Assembly (NCBI GenBank): GCA_033764445.1
Contig: JANRIZ010000077.1
Location: 1 to 22,275, forward strand
Source: JANRIZ01 sp033764445
Lineage (GTDB): Bacteria > Verrucomicrobiota > Verrucomicrobiia > JAWXBN01
Length of the DNA: 22,275 nucleotides
Reading direction: 5' to 3'
Shown: positions 7,106 through 14,365 of the stretch, piece after piece
Numbering within the stretch: position 1 is the first letter of the stretch
How the letters are laid out: every line of letters starts with the position of its first letter
Notes under the pieces: model-generated
The model's input: the letters and a program-made list of their open reading frames with translations, nothing else
Database searches by the model: none
What the model was told of the DNA's origin: nothing
Translations under genes and position numbers: made by a program

Positions 7106-7621
7106 ATGAGCGATGTTTCAGAGGTTAAACGGCGTTTTATTTCCAGTTGGGGGGAGATGGGGACGTGTTGGGGGATCAACCGGACCATGGCCCAGATTCA
7201 TGCCCTGCTGATGGTCAGCCACGTGCCCTTGAGCACCGATGACATCATGAAGGAACTGCACATTTCCCGGGGCAACGCGAACATGAATCTGCGGGATCTG
7301 ATCAGCTGGGGACTGATCCGGCGGGAGGTCAAGATCGGGGACCGGAAGGAATACTTTGTCGGGGAAAAGGATGTGTGGAAGATGTTCTGCACGATCGTCC
7401 GCGAGCGCAAAAAGCGGGAGATTGAACCCGTCATCAAGGCTCTGGAAATGTGCCTGGGGGAGGTGCATGACAAAAAGACCGCCAATGAGGAGGCGCGTCT
7501 TTTGCAGTCCAAACTCGACGAGTTGCTCGAATTTCTGCGGATGGCCGACGGGCTGATGGAGAAAATTTCCCGTCAGGAATCCAACAAAATCGTCCCGATG
7601 ATCCTCAAGACCCTCAAATGA
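7106..7621 (+). CDS. GbsR/MarR-type transcriptional regulator
   Basis: A 171-residue DNA-binding protein of the GbsR branch of the MarR superfamily. Residues about 28-85 form the winged helix-turn-helix: STDDIMKELHISRGNANMNL is the recognition region and GDRKEYFV the wing. The C-terminal half (about 95-171) is helical and charged, fitting a dimerisation coil. The N-terminal segment SWGEMGTCWGINRT is typical of GbsR-like proteins. GbsR itself controls choline-to-betaine genes, but no betaine gene is near, so the target is unknown; autoregulation is possible. GGAGG (7092-7096) lies 9 nt before the ATG. It is monocistronic, between the purH terminator and a convergent gene. Confidence 0.88.
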   Translation: MSDVSEVKRRFISSWGEMGTCWGINRTMAQIHALLMVSHVPLSTDDIMKELHISRGNANMNLRDLISWGLIRREVKIGDRKEYFVGEKDVWKMFCTIVRERKKREIEPVIKALEMCLGEVHDKKTANEEARLLQSKLDELLEFLRMADGLMEKISRQESNKIVPMILKTLK

Positions 7622-7657
7622 CTGCATGGAGGGATGCTGGGTGGCTGTGACCGGGCC

Positions 7658-8620
7658 CTAATCCCCCTCGCCGACCAGCCAGTAGCGGTACCAGTCGTTC
7701 CATGATTTTTTATGGACCAGACCGACAATGGTGACGTTGCTGTGTGTCAGGGAATTGTTGCGTTCCCCGCAGGTCAGGGAGGGACTGTGGTGTTCGAACT
7801 CGCCGAATCCGCCAAAGTCCCCGTTGTCGTTATAGACCTGGATGACATCGCCCTGTGAATCGGGTTCGTCCATCGGGCTGTCGCAGTAGGGGCGCCATTG
7901 CTGGCTGAAGAGTTCGCGGTAGACGACCATATACTGGTCGTTGCCCAGCTCCCGCACGTAGGCCAGACGGCCCTTGGAGATTTTCGGGGAGATGCCGATT
8001 TTGTACTGGTACTTGCCGGTGATATCAAAGGCCATGACCGCCTTGCGGTTTTCCCAGAGATCGTCGGTGATCGGCTGGAAATAATTGCGGAAGGAGGACT
8101 CCCCGCGGTAGGGCGTGTACACAACACCCCCGGCGGGAATCTGGGTGATGCACCACAGGTCCACCTTCAGACCGGGAGAGCCCTCGCGGATGGAGAGTTT
8201 GTTTTCGGTCGTATAAACGATGTGTCTGGCAAAATGCGGTGCGGCCATCTCGGAGAGTGCAAACCCGCGTTCGAGGGAGAGTCTGACCCCCTGGCCTTTG
8301 GCGTGCTGATATTTGAGGTTGATTTTTTTCTCCACGTAACAGCTTTTGTCATCCAGGTGGGAGACCTTCCAGTTGTCATCGTCGAGGTTTTTCTGGACCT
8401 CGTAACGGTTGAAATCGACTTCTTCGCGGGTTTTCCAGAACCAGCTCAGCTCGGGTCCGACCCATAGGCGGTCGCCGCCGACATTCCAGCCCTTGCGCCA
8501 GAAGCCATTGACCCAGAAGGCGTCCTGACCGCCGACCTGGGCCTGAAGGATGCGCCCGCGATCCGGGCTGACGATGAGCAGTCCGTTTTTACTTTTCCAT
8601 GTGGTCATTTCTCCGAGCAT
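7658..8620 (-). CDS. Galactose-mutarotase-like beta-sandwich protein (DUF4380/DUF6786-like)
   Basis: This 320-residue cytoplasmic-looking protein has no signal peptide. Its N-terminal part (LLIVSPDRGRILQAQVGGQD, then GGDRLWVGPE near residues 48-57) resembles the aldose-epimerase-like DUF families, which bind sugars in a beta-sandwich; the match is from memory and moderate. Repeated aromatic-rich strands run to the C-terminus (WNDWYRYWLVGEG). A true catalytic His/Glu set of galactose mutarotase is not evident to me, so enzymatic activity is uncertain. AGGAGG (8631-8626) lies 5 nt before ATG 8620 and fixes the start. It is convergent with the regulator gene and separated from the next minus gene by a terminator, so it is probably transcribed on its own. 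Confidence 0.72.
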   Translation of the reverse strand: MLGEMTTWKSKNGLLIVSPDRGRILQAQVGGQDAFWVNGFWRKGWNVGGDRLWVGPELSWFWKTREEVDFNRYEVQKNLDDDNWKVSHLDDKSCYVEKKINLKYQHAKGQGVRLSLERGFALSEMAAPHFARHIVYTTENKLSIREGSPGLKVDLWCITQIPAGGVVYTPYRGESSFRNYFQPITDDLWENRKAVMAFDITGKYQYKIGISPKISKGRLAYVRELGNDQYMVVYRELFSQQWRPYCDSPMDEPDSQGDVIQVYNDNGDFGGFGEFEHHSPSLTCGERNNSLTHSNVTIVGLVHKKSWNDWYRYWLVGEGD

Positions 8621-8710
8621 CGGGGCCTCCTGGGGGGATGGGACACTGGCTTAGCGGGTGTGATCCAAAGGTAAAGCAGATTGTGGGGCGGGGACAGGTG
8701 CGGTGAATTC

Positions 8711-8739
8711 AAAAGGCGTTCCGGGAGGGAACGCCTTTT
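8711..8739 (-). terminator. Intrinsic terminator after the mini membrane protein pair
   Basis: A 12-bp perfect stem, AAAAGGCGTTCC (8711-8722) with GGAACGCCTTTT (8728-8739), has a 5-nt loop. Because the stem begins and ends in A/T runs it could work on either strand, but the only gene ending into it is the leftward one that stops at 8764. Confidence 0.75.
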
Positions 8740-8763
8740 GTGGGGGGGGTAAGAAATTGAAAA

Positions 8764-9030
8764 TTACTGGACGCCCAGCTTGGTGAGCAGGGCTTGGAGT
8801 TTGGGTTTGTCCGCCGAATAGGCACGAAGGTCATTGACCATGGCCTGGAGGGTCTGGGCCTGACGGTCGGCGGCCTGGGCCTGGACTTTCTGGGCGTTGG
8901 ATTGATCGCTGAGGACGCGGTAGATTTTGAACATGTAGAGGTTGATCGAGCCGCTGATGAGCAGAAGGATGACGGCGATGACCAGAAAGAGCGGTGATGA
9001 ATCAGATGAAAAATCGTTTTCAGAATCCAT
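8764..9030 (-). CDS. Mini membrane protein with helical tail, paralogue A
   Basis: An 88-residue protein of unknown family. A single membrane helix (about 13-34, LFLVIAVILLLISGSINLYM) is followed by a charged, Gln-rich helix (about 36-68) and a short C-terminal motif LRAYSADKPKLQALLTKLGV. The next gene upstream (9057-9338) has the same layout and a matching C-terminal motif, so the two arose by duplication. With the N-terminus inside, the tail would be outside. GGAG lies 7 nt before ATG 9030 (minus strand). Stop and terminator are only about 25 bp apart. A structural or regulatory partner role in the membrane is likely, but nothing shows which. Confidence 0.75.
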   Translation of the reverse strand: MDSENDFSSDSSPLFLVIAVILLLISGSINLYMFKIYRVLSDQSNAQKVQAQAADRQAQTLQAMVNDLRAYSADKPKLQALLTKLGVQ

Positions 9031-9056
9031 ATTTTTTCTCCGGGAATGTAATCAGT

Positions 9057-9338
9057 TTAGCGGGGGGTGGTGGCACCGCCGGGGGTGGCGTTGGGGTTGA
9101 TGCCGATCCCGTATTTTTCGAGGACCGCCGGGACGATTTTCGGATCTTCCTGGGCGTAGGCACTGAGATTGTTGAGCAGGGCCATGGCAAATTGTTGGTT
9201 GGCCATGCCGCGTTGGATCAGCCCCGCCTGCAGTTGGACTTCCCGTTGCTTGGCAATGAAACCGATCGACAGCAAAACGTTGATGATGGCGCTGATGAGG
9301 GCCAATGCCAGAACCCCCCACGCAACTTTGATGATCAT
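9057..9338 (-). CDS. Mini membrane protein with helical tail, paralogue B
   Basis: A 93-residue protein: membrane helix at about 4-28 (WGVLALALISAIINVLLSIGF), a Gln-rich amphipathic helix, then LSAYAQEDPKIVPAVLEKYGI and a flexible GGATTP tail. Its C-terminal motif aligns with that of the 88-residue neighbour (common pattern L-x-A-Y-[AS]-x-x-x-P-K-[IL]-x-x-[AL]-L-x-K-x-G-[IV]). The two genes are 26 bp apart and share a promoter at 9377-9404 and the terminator at 8711-8739. The start codon lacks an obvious Shine-Dalgarno. Unknown function. Confidence 0.75.
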   Translation of the reverse strand: MIIKVAWGVLALALISAIINVLLSIGFIAKQREVQLQAGLIQRGMANQQFAMALLNNLSAYAQEDPKIVPAVLEKYGIGINPNATPGGATTPR

Positions 9339-9376
9339 AGTGATTTATCCGTTTTTATGGTGTATTGAATCACCGC

Positions 9377-9404
9377 AATATAGGCGGCAGTCCCACTGTG
9401 TAAA
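9377..9404 (-). promoter_or_regulatory. Promoter of the mini membrane protein pair
   Basis: On the minus strand, TTTACA (9404-9399) and TATATT (9382-9377) are separated by 16 bp, close to the sigma-70 consensus, and lie 39 bp before ATG 9338. The -35 box is embedded in AATCCTTTACA, an 11-mer that recurs exactly at 9941-9931 upstream of the next minus-strand gene. Confidence 0.6.
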
Positions 9405-9437
9405 GGATTATTTGCAAGCACGCGGACCGGGGGAAAG

Positions 9438-9902
9438 TTACGGGGCTTTTTTGGCAAAATGTTTTTTGAAAACGGCCACCATTTCCGGGGTGAGGTTATC
9501 CACGGCGAGCACCCCATCGGTGATTTTTTTGGTGATCGGCTCGGCGGCGAGCGGTTTTCCATCGATGAAAATGATCAGGTACTGGCCTTTGTTGGCATTG
9601 GTCAGTGTTTCGAGCACCAGCCGTCCGTGAATATCCAGCTGGATTTTGGCCCCCGGAGCCTCCGGGCCCTGGTAGACATGGACGTAGGAGATGTCTTTTT
9701 CGGAGATTTCGGAGGAGCGGTGGGCGTAGATCATCTCCGGAGGATTGGAAAGCTGGACCGGGATGGCCCGTTCGGCATTTTGATCCACCTGACGATGGAC
9801 GCGAAAGGTGATCGGGGGAGGGCTGCTTCCCGCCGTGAGCAGCGGAGTGAATGGAAACAGACAGGCCAGCGTCAGAAACAGGAGCCGGAACCGGTAAAAC
9901 AT
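9438..9902 (-). CDS. Secreted SecD P1-head-like domain protein
   Basis: A 154-residue exported protein. Residues 1-24 form a signal peptide (FRLLFLTLACLFPFTPLLTA). Residues about 84-150 resemble the periplasmic P1 head subdomain of the SecD translocase subunit: a segment like LETLTNANKGQYLIIFIDGK, then AAEPITKKITDGVLAVDNLTPE, matches the family pattern T-x-x-N-x-G-x-x-[LM]-A-I-x-[LI]-D-G-x-x-x-x-x-P-x-[IL]-x-x-x-I. It has no membrane helices and no SecD/SecF core, so it is not a translocase subunit itself. ATG 9902 has no Shine-Dalgarno. It is divergent from the BsuPI-domain gene, the two starts being 76 bp apart, which suggests joint control. Assignment is from pattern recognition only. Confidence 0.65.
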   Translation of the reverse strand: MFYRFRLLFLTLACLFPFTPLLTAGSSPPPITFRVHRQVDQNAERAIPVQLSNPPEMIYAHRSSEISEKDISYVHVYQGPEAPGAKIQLDIHGRLVLETLTNANKGQYLIIFIDGKPLAAEPITKKITDGVLAVDNLTPEMVAVFKKHFAKKAP

Positions 9903-9930
9903 GCCGTCATTCTGGCTGAAACGGAACTCT

Positions 9931-9941
9931 TGTAAAGGATT
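9931..9941 (-). promoter_or_regulatory. Second copy of the AATCCTTTACA box
   Basis: The exact 11-mer AATCCTTTACA (minus strand) appears here 29 bp before the start of the SecD-head-like gene and again at 9409-9399 as the -35 region of the mini membrane pair. No good -10 box follows at this copy, so it may be a binding site rather than a promoter element. Confidence 0.3.
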
Positions 9942-9978
9942 GAGTTTCTGACCCGGATGCCTTAGAACCCTGAATCCT

Positions 9979-10578
9979 ATGAAAAAAACACTCCTGATCG
10001 CCCTGTTGTCGCTGTGGCCCCATTTTCTGCTCCAGGCCACCGATGTGATGCCCAGCAAGGAGCAGGGCTCGGCCCGCGAAAAGAATGACGCCGCCGGGGC
10101 GGGGGACGGATTCCTTTCCGGCATCATGGGGGGAGGCAATGAGGAAACCCGCAACAAGCGCCTGGACAAGGTCAACAAGATCAAACGCGAGGATTTTGAA
10201 CTCAAGCTTGAGCTGGCCGCGCCATCCGTCTCCCGGTCCGCGGAGGTGCAGGATGCGAAGTTTTTCATCCAGCCATTCCTGAAGATCCAGAACAAGTCCA
10301 AGCTCATCCGCACGCTGAATTTTCCCAACGGTCAGAAATATGATTTCATCATTTTCGACAAGTCCGGCCGGGAGATCACACGCTGGTCGGAGGGGCGGAC
10401 CTTTGCCACCGCGCTGGGGTCCACCCTGATCAATCCCGGGGAATTTGTGCGTTTTACGGAGACCATCCCCCTGACCATCCGCAACGAACGGCTGCCGGCG
10501 GGGGAATACGTGGTGGTGGGCGAGCTGAAGGGGTACCCCGAGTTCAGTGAAAAGATTGCGTTTTCCGTGATTCCCTGA
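9979..10578 (+). CDS. Secreted BsuPI-domain protein (putative proteinase-inhibitor fold)
   Basis: A 199-residue exported protein with a signal peptide (residues 1-20). After a polar, Gly-rich linker (about 22-60) and a charged helix, residues about 92-170 carry the BsuPI signature: L-x-I-x-N-x-S, then LNFPNGQKYDFIIFDKSGRE, W-S-x-G-x-x-F-A-x-A-L and a P-G-E-x-V-x-F strand. BsuPI is the fold of the Bacillus intracellular serine-proteinase inhibitor; in exported proteins like this one inhibition is not shown and the domain may simply be a beta-sandwich for assembly or binding. No clear Shine-Dalgarno precedes ATG 9979. It is divergent from the SecD-head-like gene and convergent with gmd, 15 bp before gmd's stop. 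Confidence 0.78.
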   Translation: MKKTLLIALLSLWPHFLLQATDVMPSKEQGSAREKNDAAGAGDGFLSGIMGGGNEETRNKRLDKVNKIKREDFELKLELAAPSVSRSAEVQDAKFFIQPFLKIQNKSKLIRTLNFPNGQKYDFIIFDKSGREITRWSEGRTFATALGSTLINPGEFVRFTETIPLTIRNERLPAGEYVVVGELKGYPEFSEKIAFSVIP

Positions 10579-10593
10579 GTGGTTTCCGGGACT

Positions 10594-11559
10594 TCAGGTC
10601 ATTTGCAGCGCGGCCTGTTCCTCTCGGATGAGGAGGTCGAGGACTTCCATAAAGTCTGTGTCGTAGTGCCAGTTCAATCGGGAGCGGGCCTTGGAATTGC
10701 TCCCGTACATGTCCTCAATATCGACCGGCCGGTAGAGGGATTTGTCGACGGCGAGCTTTGACAGGTCGATGGAAAGGCGTTGGAAGACATGCCCGACGAT
10801 CTCCCGCAGGGAAACCGAGCGACCCGAGCAGATCAGAAAGTCATCGGGTGAGGATTGTTGCATCATCAGATGCATGGCCTCGACATACCGGGGGGCGTAA
10901 CCAAAGTCACGTCGGATGTCGAGGTTCCCCACCTTCAGCAAATCCTGTTTGCCGGCGGCGATCAGGAGGGATTCGGCAATCACCTTTTTGATGAAAAAGT
11001 TCCGCGGGCGGAGGTGGGACTCGTGATTGAAGAGAATGCCGCAGCTGACAAACATGCCGTAGCTTTCGCGGTAATTGATGGCGGTCCAGTGGCTGCTGGC
11101 CTTGGAAACCGCATAGGGACTGCGCGGATGCATGGGGGTTGTTTCGGTGACGGGGAGGTTTTGAACCTTGCCGAACATCTCGCTGGAGGAGGCCTGGTAA
11201 AAGCGGATCGAGCGGTCGTAGCGACGGATGGTTTCCAGCAGGTTGAGAGTGGACAAAATATTGAAGGTCATGGTCCCGATGGGCTGGTCAAAAGACAGAC
11301 TCACCGCACTTTGGGCCGCCAGGTGGTAAATCACCCCCGGTTGATGCTTTTCAAACAGCCGGGAGAGGGCGGACATGTCCTGCAGGTCACATTCCTCATA
11401 CGTGATCCTGCTTTCAATGCCCAGATATTGGAGCTTGAGGGGGGACAGGGAATTGAGACTGCGGACGATCCCCACGACATGTTCCCCGTTGTCGAGCAGT
11501 CGTCGGGCCAGGTAGGCTCCATCCTGGCCGGTGATTCCGGTGATCAGATTGGTTTTCAT
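10594..11559 (-). CDS. gmd: GDP-mannose 4,6-dehydratase
   Basis: This short-chain dehydrogenase converts GDP-D-mannose to GDP-4-keto-6-deoxymannose, precursor of GDP-fucose, GDP-rhamnose or perosamine for surface glycans. The 321 residues include the NADP loop GITGQDG (8-14), the SSSEMFG catalytic segment (124-130), the Tyr149-x3-Lys153 pair in YAVSKASSHW and the RDFGYAPRYVEAM stretch typical of Gmd. The usual NHESPRRG motif reads NHESHLRP here. Rossmann-type relatives such as the Rmd reductase share much of this, but the overall pattern favours Gmd. The partner reductase gene is not in the window. It starts 18 bp after the rfbB stop, so the pair is co-transcribed. Confidence 0.9.
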   Translation of the reverse strand: MKTNLITGITGQDGAYLARRLLDNGEHVVGIVRSLNSLSPLKLQYLGIESRITYEECDLQDMSALSRLFEKHQPGVIYHLAAQSAVSLSFDQPIGTMTFNILSTLNLLETIRRYDRSIRFYQASSSEMFGKVQNLPVTETTPMHPRSPYAVSKASSHWTAINYRESYGMFVSCGILFNHESHLRPRNFFIKKVIAESLLIAAGKQDLLKVGNLDIRRDFGYAPRYVEAMHLMMQQSSPDDFLICSGRSVSLREIVGHVFQRLSIDLSKLAVDKSLYRPVDIEDMYGSNSKARSRLNWHYDTDFMEVLDLLIREEQAALQMT

Positions 11560-11577
11560 GGGTTGGAGGGAATCCCG

Positions 11578-12678
11578 TCAGGAACCCGCGATGAGGCCCA
11601 GCCTTTGGCGTCCGTATTTCTTTTCGTTGATGGCCGTGCTCCAGGCGGCATTGGTGAGATACCATTGGATGGTTTTTTCCATGCCGCTTTCAAATGTTTC
11701 GAGCGGTTTCCAGCCCAGTTCGCCCATGATTTTCCGGCAATCCATCGCATACCGGTGATCGTGGCCGGGCCGGTCGGTGACAAACCGGATCTGTTCCGCG
11801 TAGGGCTTCCCGTCCGGACGCGGACGGGCGGCATCCAGTCTCCGGCAGAGGGTGTGTACCAGATCGATGTTCCGCATTTCGCAGAGTCCGCCCACGTTAT
11901 AGGTCTCCCCCGTGCGGCCCGAGGTCAGGACCCGATGCACGGCGCGTGCGTGGTCGCCGACATACAGCCAGTCGCGGATATTGCGACCGTCCCCGTAGAC
12001 GGGCAGATCCTTGCCCTCAAGCGCATTGAGGATCATCAGCGGGATGAGTTTTTCCGGGAACTGATAGGGTCCGTAGTTGTTGGAGCAATTGGTCGTGAGG
12101 ACCGGCATGCCGTAGGTGTGGAAATAGGAGCGGACCAGGAAATCCGAGGAGGCCTTGCTGGCCGAATAGGGACTGTTGGGGGCGTAGGGGGTTGTTTCGC
12201 AGAATGCGGGATCATTTTCGTGGAGGGATCCGAAGACCTCATCGGTGGAGACATTCAGGAAACGGAATCCGTCGCGGGCGGGACCGGCCAGCTTTTTCCA
12301 GTATTGACGGGCGGATTCCAGCAGAGTCCAGGTGCCGCGGATATTCGTCTCGATGAAGGGGGCCGGGGTGTCGATCGAACGGTCCACATGGGTTTCCGCC
12401 GCAAAATGCACCACGGCCTCAATCCCGTGTTTTTCGAGAAGTCCGTCCACCAGAGCCGCATCCCCGATATCCCCTTCGACAAAAACGTATCTCGCATCAT
12501 GTTCGAGGTCTGTCAGATTGGCCCGGTTGCCCGCGTAGGTCAGCTTGTCGAGATTGAGGACCCGGTGCGGAAGGCGGAGACCATCCTGCGGAGAGCCTTG
12601 CCCCAGGAGCAGACGGATGTAGTTGCTGCCGATGAAGCCACAGCCGCCGGTGACGAGAATATTTTTCGGGTGGGACAT
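11578..12678 (-). CDS. rfbB: dTDP-glucose 4,6-dehydratase
   Basis: RfbB (RmlB) oxidises dTDP-glucose and eliminates water to give dTDP-4-keto-6-deoxyglucose, used for dTDP-rhamnose and other deoxysugars of O-antigen or capsule. The 366 residues carry the NAD loop GGCGFIG (11-17), the active-site STDEVFG (144-150, Thr145-Asp146-Glu147) and Tyr171-x3-Lys175 in YSASKASSD, plus LTYAGNRANL and DWLYVGDH, hallmarks of this enzyme. ATG 12678 is chosen because the family N-terminus begins there; the frame stays open far upstream to 13608 but that part is antisense to another gene. rfbA, rfbC and rfbD are not in the window. It is first of the rfbB-gmd pair. Confidence 0.95.
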   Translation of the reverse strand: MSHPKNILVTGGCGFIGSNYIRLLLGQGSPQDGLRLPHRVLNLDKLTYAGNRANLTDLEHDARYVFVEGDIGDAALVDGLLEKHGIEAVVHFAAETHVDRSIDTPAPFIETNIRGTWTLLESARQYWKKLAGPARDGFRFLNVSTDEVFGSLHENDPAFCETTPYAPNSPYSASKASSDFLVRSYFHTYGMPVLTTNCSNNYGPYQFPEKLIPLMILNALEGKDLPVYGDGRNIRDWLYVGDHARAVHRVLTSGRTGETYNVGGLCEMRNIDLVHTLCRRLDAARPRPDGKPYAEQIRFVTDRPGHDHRYAMDCRKIMGELGWKPLETFESGMEKTIQWYLTNAAWSTAINEKKYGRQRLGLIAGS

Positions 12679-12754
12679 GGGTAAAACTGGTGTTTCCGGG
12701 GTCAATCGCGGGAAGCGCTGGTTGGGAGTGGGAGTTGGTACAGAGGGATTTAAG

Positions 12755-12788
12755 CCCATTTCCGGATTGAATCCCATGACAAAATGGG
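12755..12788. repeat. Nested inverted repeat between divergent genes
   Basis: CCCATTT (12755-12761) pairs with AAATGGG (12782-12788), and inside it GGATT-G-AATCC (12764-12774) forms a second palindrome. It lies in the 219-bp gap between rfbB and the cyclic-nucleotide protein gene. It could be an operator or a hairpin in the rfbB leader; no function is shown. Confidence 0.3.
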
Positions 12789-12855
12789 GGGATGGACAAA
12801 ATTCACCTTTGAGGGCAGGTTCCCGGATCAAAGAAATAATCACCCAATCAAATTT

Positions 12856-12884
12856 TTGACTAGAAGAATTTACGTTCTTTGCTA
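12856..12884 (+). promoter_or_regulatory. Putative promoter of the cNMP-binding fusion gene
   Basis: TTGACT (12856-12861) and TTGCTA (12879-12884) are 17 bp apart in locally AT-rich DNA. The -10-like box ends only 13 bp before ATG 12898, which would give a leader of a few bases, consistent with the absence of a strong Shine-Dalgarno. Confidence 0.4.
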
Positions 12885-12897
12885 AAAGAAGTTTTCT

Positions 12898-13701
12898 ATG
12901 TCCATCGAAGTCCGACACGCTGAAAGACGTGATTCCGAGCCCATCCGCGATTTGTTCAGCGAGGTTTACGGACCAAATTCCCCCTTTGGCAGTTTTTTCT
13001 CGTACAATTGCCTCATACTCGTGGCCGAGGTGGATGGTCAACTGGCCGGGTGCATCTCGGTGGTCATTTCCGAAAAGAGTCCGTTGCGGCCCATCTATGA
13101 GGAGGCCTGGCTGGCCGTGCGTCCGGCCTATCAGGAGAGTCTCGCCTCCGAAATCTCCAATCTGTTCCGGGAGCTGGCCCAGCAGTATGAATTGCCCGAT
13201 GCCAATGAGACTTTGCGGCGGATTGACAAGGCCTTTGCGGACCTGCGCATGGAGGTGGCCATCGTCAAGCTTCTGCGGGACCTGCTGATTTTCAAGGGCC
13301 TGAACGAACTGGAACTCAAACACCTTTCCAAACTTTTCAAACAGAAACTCTTCCGCCAGGGCGAACCCGTCTTCGAGGAGGGCGCGGTCAATGACGAGCT
13401 GTATGTGATCATGCGTGGCAAGATTGACGTGATCATTGACGGTGCCAAAAAGATCAAAATTGCGACCCTCTCGGCGGGGAGTGTTTTTGGTGAAATCGCC
13501 TTCCTCAACCAATCCCCGCGCACGGCCACCACCACGGCGGCGGAAAACAGCATTGTGCTGATCATCCAGCGGCAGAACTTCGACAAGCTCGTGGAAACAC
13601 AGTCCCATCTGGGGATGATCGTCTTCCGCAACCTGGCCTTGGACCTTTCGCGCAAGCTCATCCAGCAGAACAAGACCGTCCAGATGGGCCCGCCCAAATA
13701 G
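12898..13701 (+). CDS. GNAT-remnant fused to a cyclic-nucleotide-binding domain
   Basis: A 267-residue soluble protein with two parts. Residues about 4-92 follow the first strands of the GNAT acetyltransferase fold (IEVRHAERRD, then LILVAEVDGQLAGCISVVIS, then WLAVRPAYQE), but where a GNAT would have its acetyl-CoA loop (R/Q-x-x-G-x-G/A) this one reads QESLASE, so the CoA site looks lost and the last strands are missing. Residues about 129-250 are a complete cNMP-binding domain: the phosphate-binding cassette FGEIAFLNQSPRTATTTA (197-214) keeps the key Glu199 and Arg208. No HTH follows, so it is not a CRP-type regulator. It may be a cAMP/cGMP-sensing scaffold or regulator of a partner. It is divergent from rfbB. 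Confidence 0.82.
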   Translation: MSIEVRHAERRDSEPIRDLFSEVYGPNSPFGSFFSYNCLILVAEVDGQLAGCISVVISEKSPLRPIYEEAWLAVRPAYQESLASEISNLFRELAQQYELPDANETLRRIDKAFADLRMEVAIVKLLRDLLIFKGLNELELKHLSKLFKQKLFRQGEPVFEEGAVNDELYVIMRGKIDVIIDGAKKIKIATLSAGSVFGEIAFLNQSPRTATTTAAENSIVLIIQRQNFDKLVETQSHLGMIVFRNLALDLSRKLIQQNKTVQMGPPK

Positions 13702-13761
13702 ACGCCCGGCCCGGTTTTCTGACTATCCTTGCGCGATCCGATGCGCTAGTCTTCGGGGAAG

Positions 13762-14304
13762 ATGAAAAGAAAATTTCTGCTGGGAATCTTCGCCTGTGTC
13801 TGGGGTGCCTTCTGCGTGGCTGCGGAGGAACCCGCCGCGACACCGGTGCCCGAAAACAAAACAGAGGAGAAGGAAACGACGGCTGGGGAGCCAACACCGT
13901 CCGTCACCCCGGCCCCAAAACCGGATTGGTCCACACCCGATGCCGCCGCCGGATCGAAGACCGACGCCGCCCGGAAGGGGCAGGACGAGGTGATCGAACA
14001 TTCGGACGGTTCCCGCACGGTCATTGTCCGTGAGGACCCCGCCAGCCAGACGTCCAAACAGGTGTATGATCCGTACCGGCGGACCAGCGGGGACAGCGCC
14101 AAGAGCCCGGAGGTGCGGCAGAAGGAGGCCCAGAAACTCTTCCCCGAGGAGATGAAAAAGGAGGCCGAAAGGAAGGCGGCCCGGGAGGCGCGTCCCCAGG
14201 CGGAGAAGGACCGTGAGCGCGAATTGATGGAAAAAACGCCTGCCACGGACAAGTACAAGAATCCCACGATCAAACAGCGGGACTCGATTCCCAAGCGTTT
14301 CTGA
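13762..14304 (+). CDS. Small secreted, highly charged low-complexity protein
   Basis: I do not recognise the family. The 180 residues begin with a signal peptide (KRKFLLGIFACVWGAFCVAA, cleavage near 21). The rest lacks hydrophobic stretches: a Pro/Thr/Glu-rich part (about 22-75), a short possible beta hairpin (DGSRTVIVRED, about 81-92) and a Lys/Glu/Arg-rich helix (about 112-155) ending in a basic tail. It should be an extended periplasmic or surface protein. A GGGGAAG sits directly before ATG 13762. It follows the cNMP protein gene by 60 bp on the same strand and may be co-transcribed with it. A weak CCCC-GAT-GGGG hairpin plus T-run near 14346-14366 could end its transcript. Confidence 0.68.
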   Translation: MKRKFLLGIFACVWGAFCVAAEEPAATPVPENKTEEKETTAGEPTPSVTPAPKPDWSTPDAAAGSKTDAARKGQDEVIEHSDGSRTVIVREDPASQTSKQVYDPYRRTSGDSAKSPEVRQKEAQKLFPEEMKKEAERKAAREARPQAEKDRERELMEKTPATDKYKNPTIKQRDSIPKRF

Positions 14305-14365
14305 GAGGTCTGCCGGGGACATGCTGGCTGCCGCGGACCCACCCCACCCCGATGGGGACATTTTT

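Noticed and set aside
10855..12684. 609-codon plus-strand frame
   Set aside because: It is antisense to gmd and rfbB, whose motifs are unmistakable; it has no family signature.
12679..13608. N-terminal extension of the rfbB frame to 13608
   Set aside because: The open frame is antisense to the cNMP-binding gene; the family N-terminus (ILVTGGCGFIG) begins just after ATG 12678.
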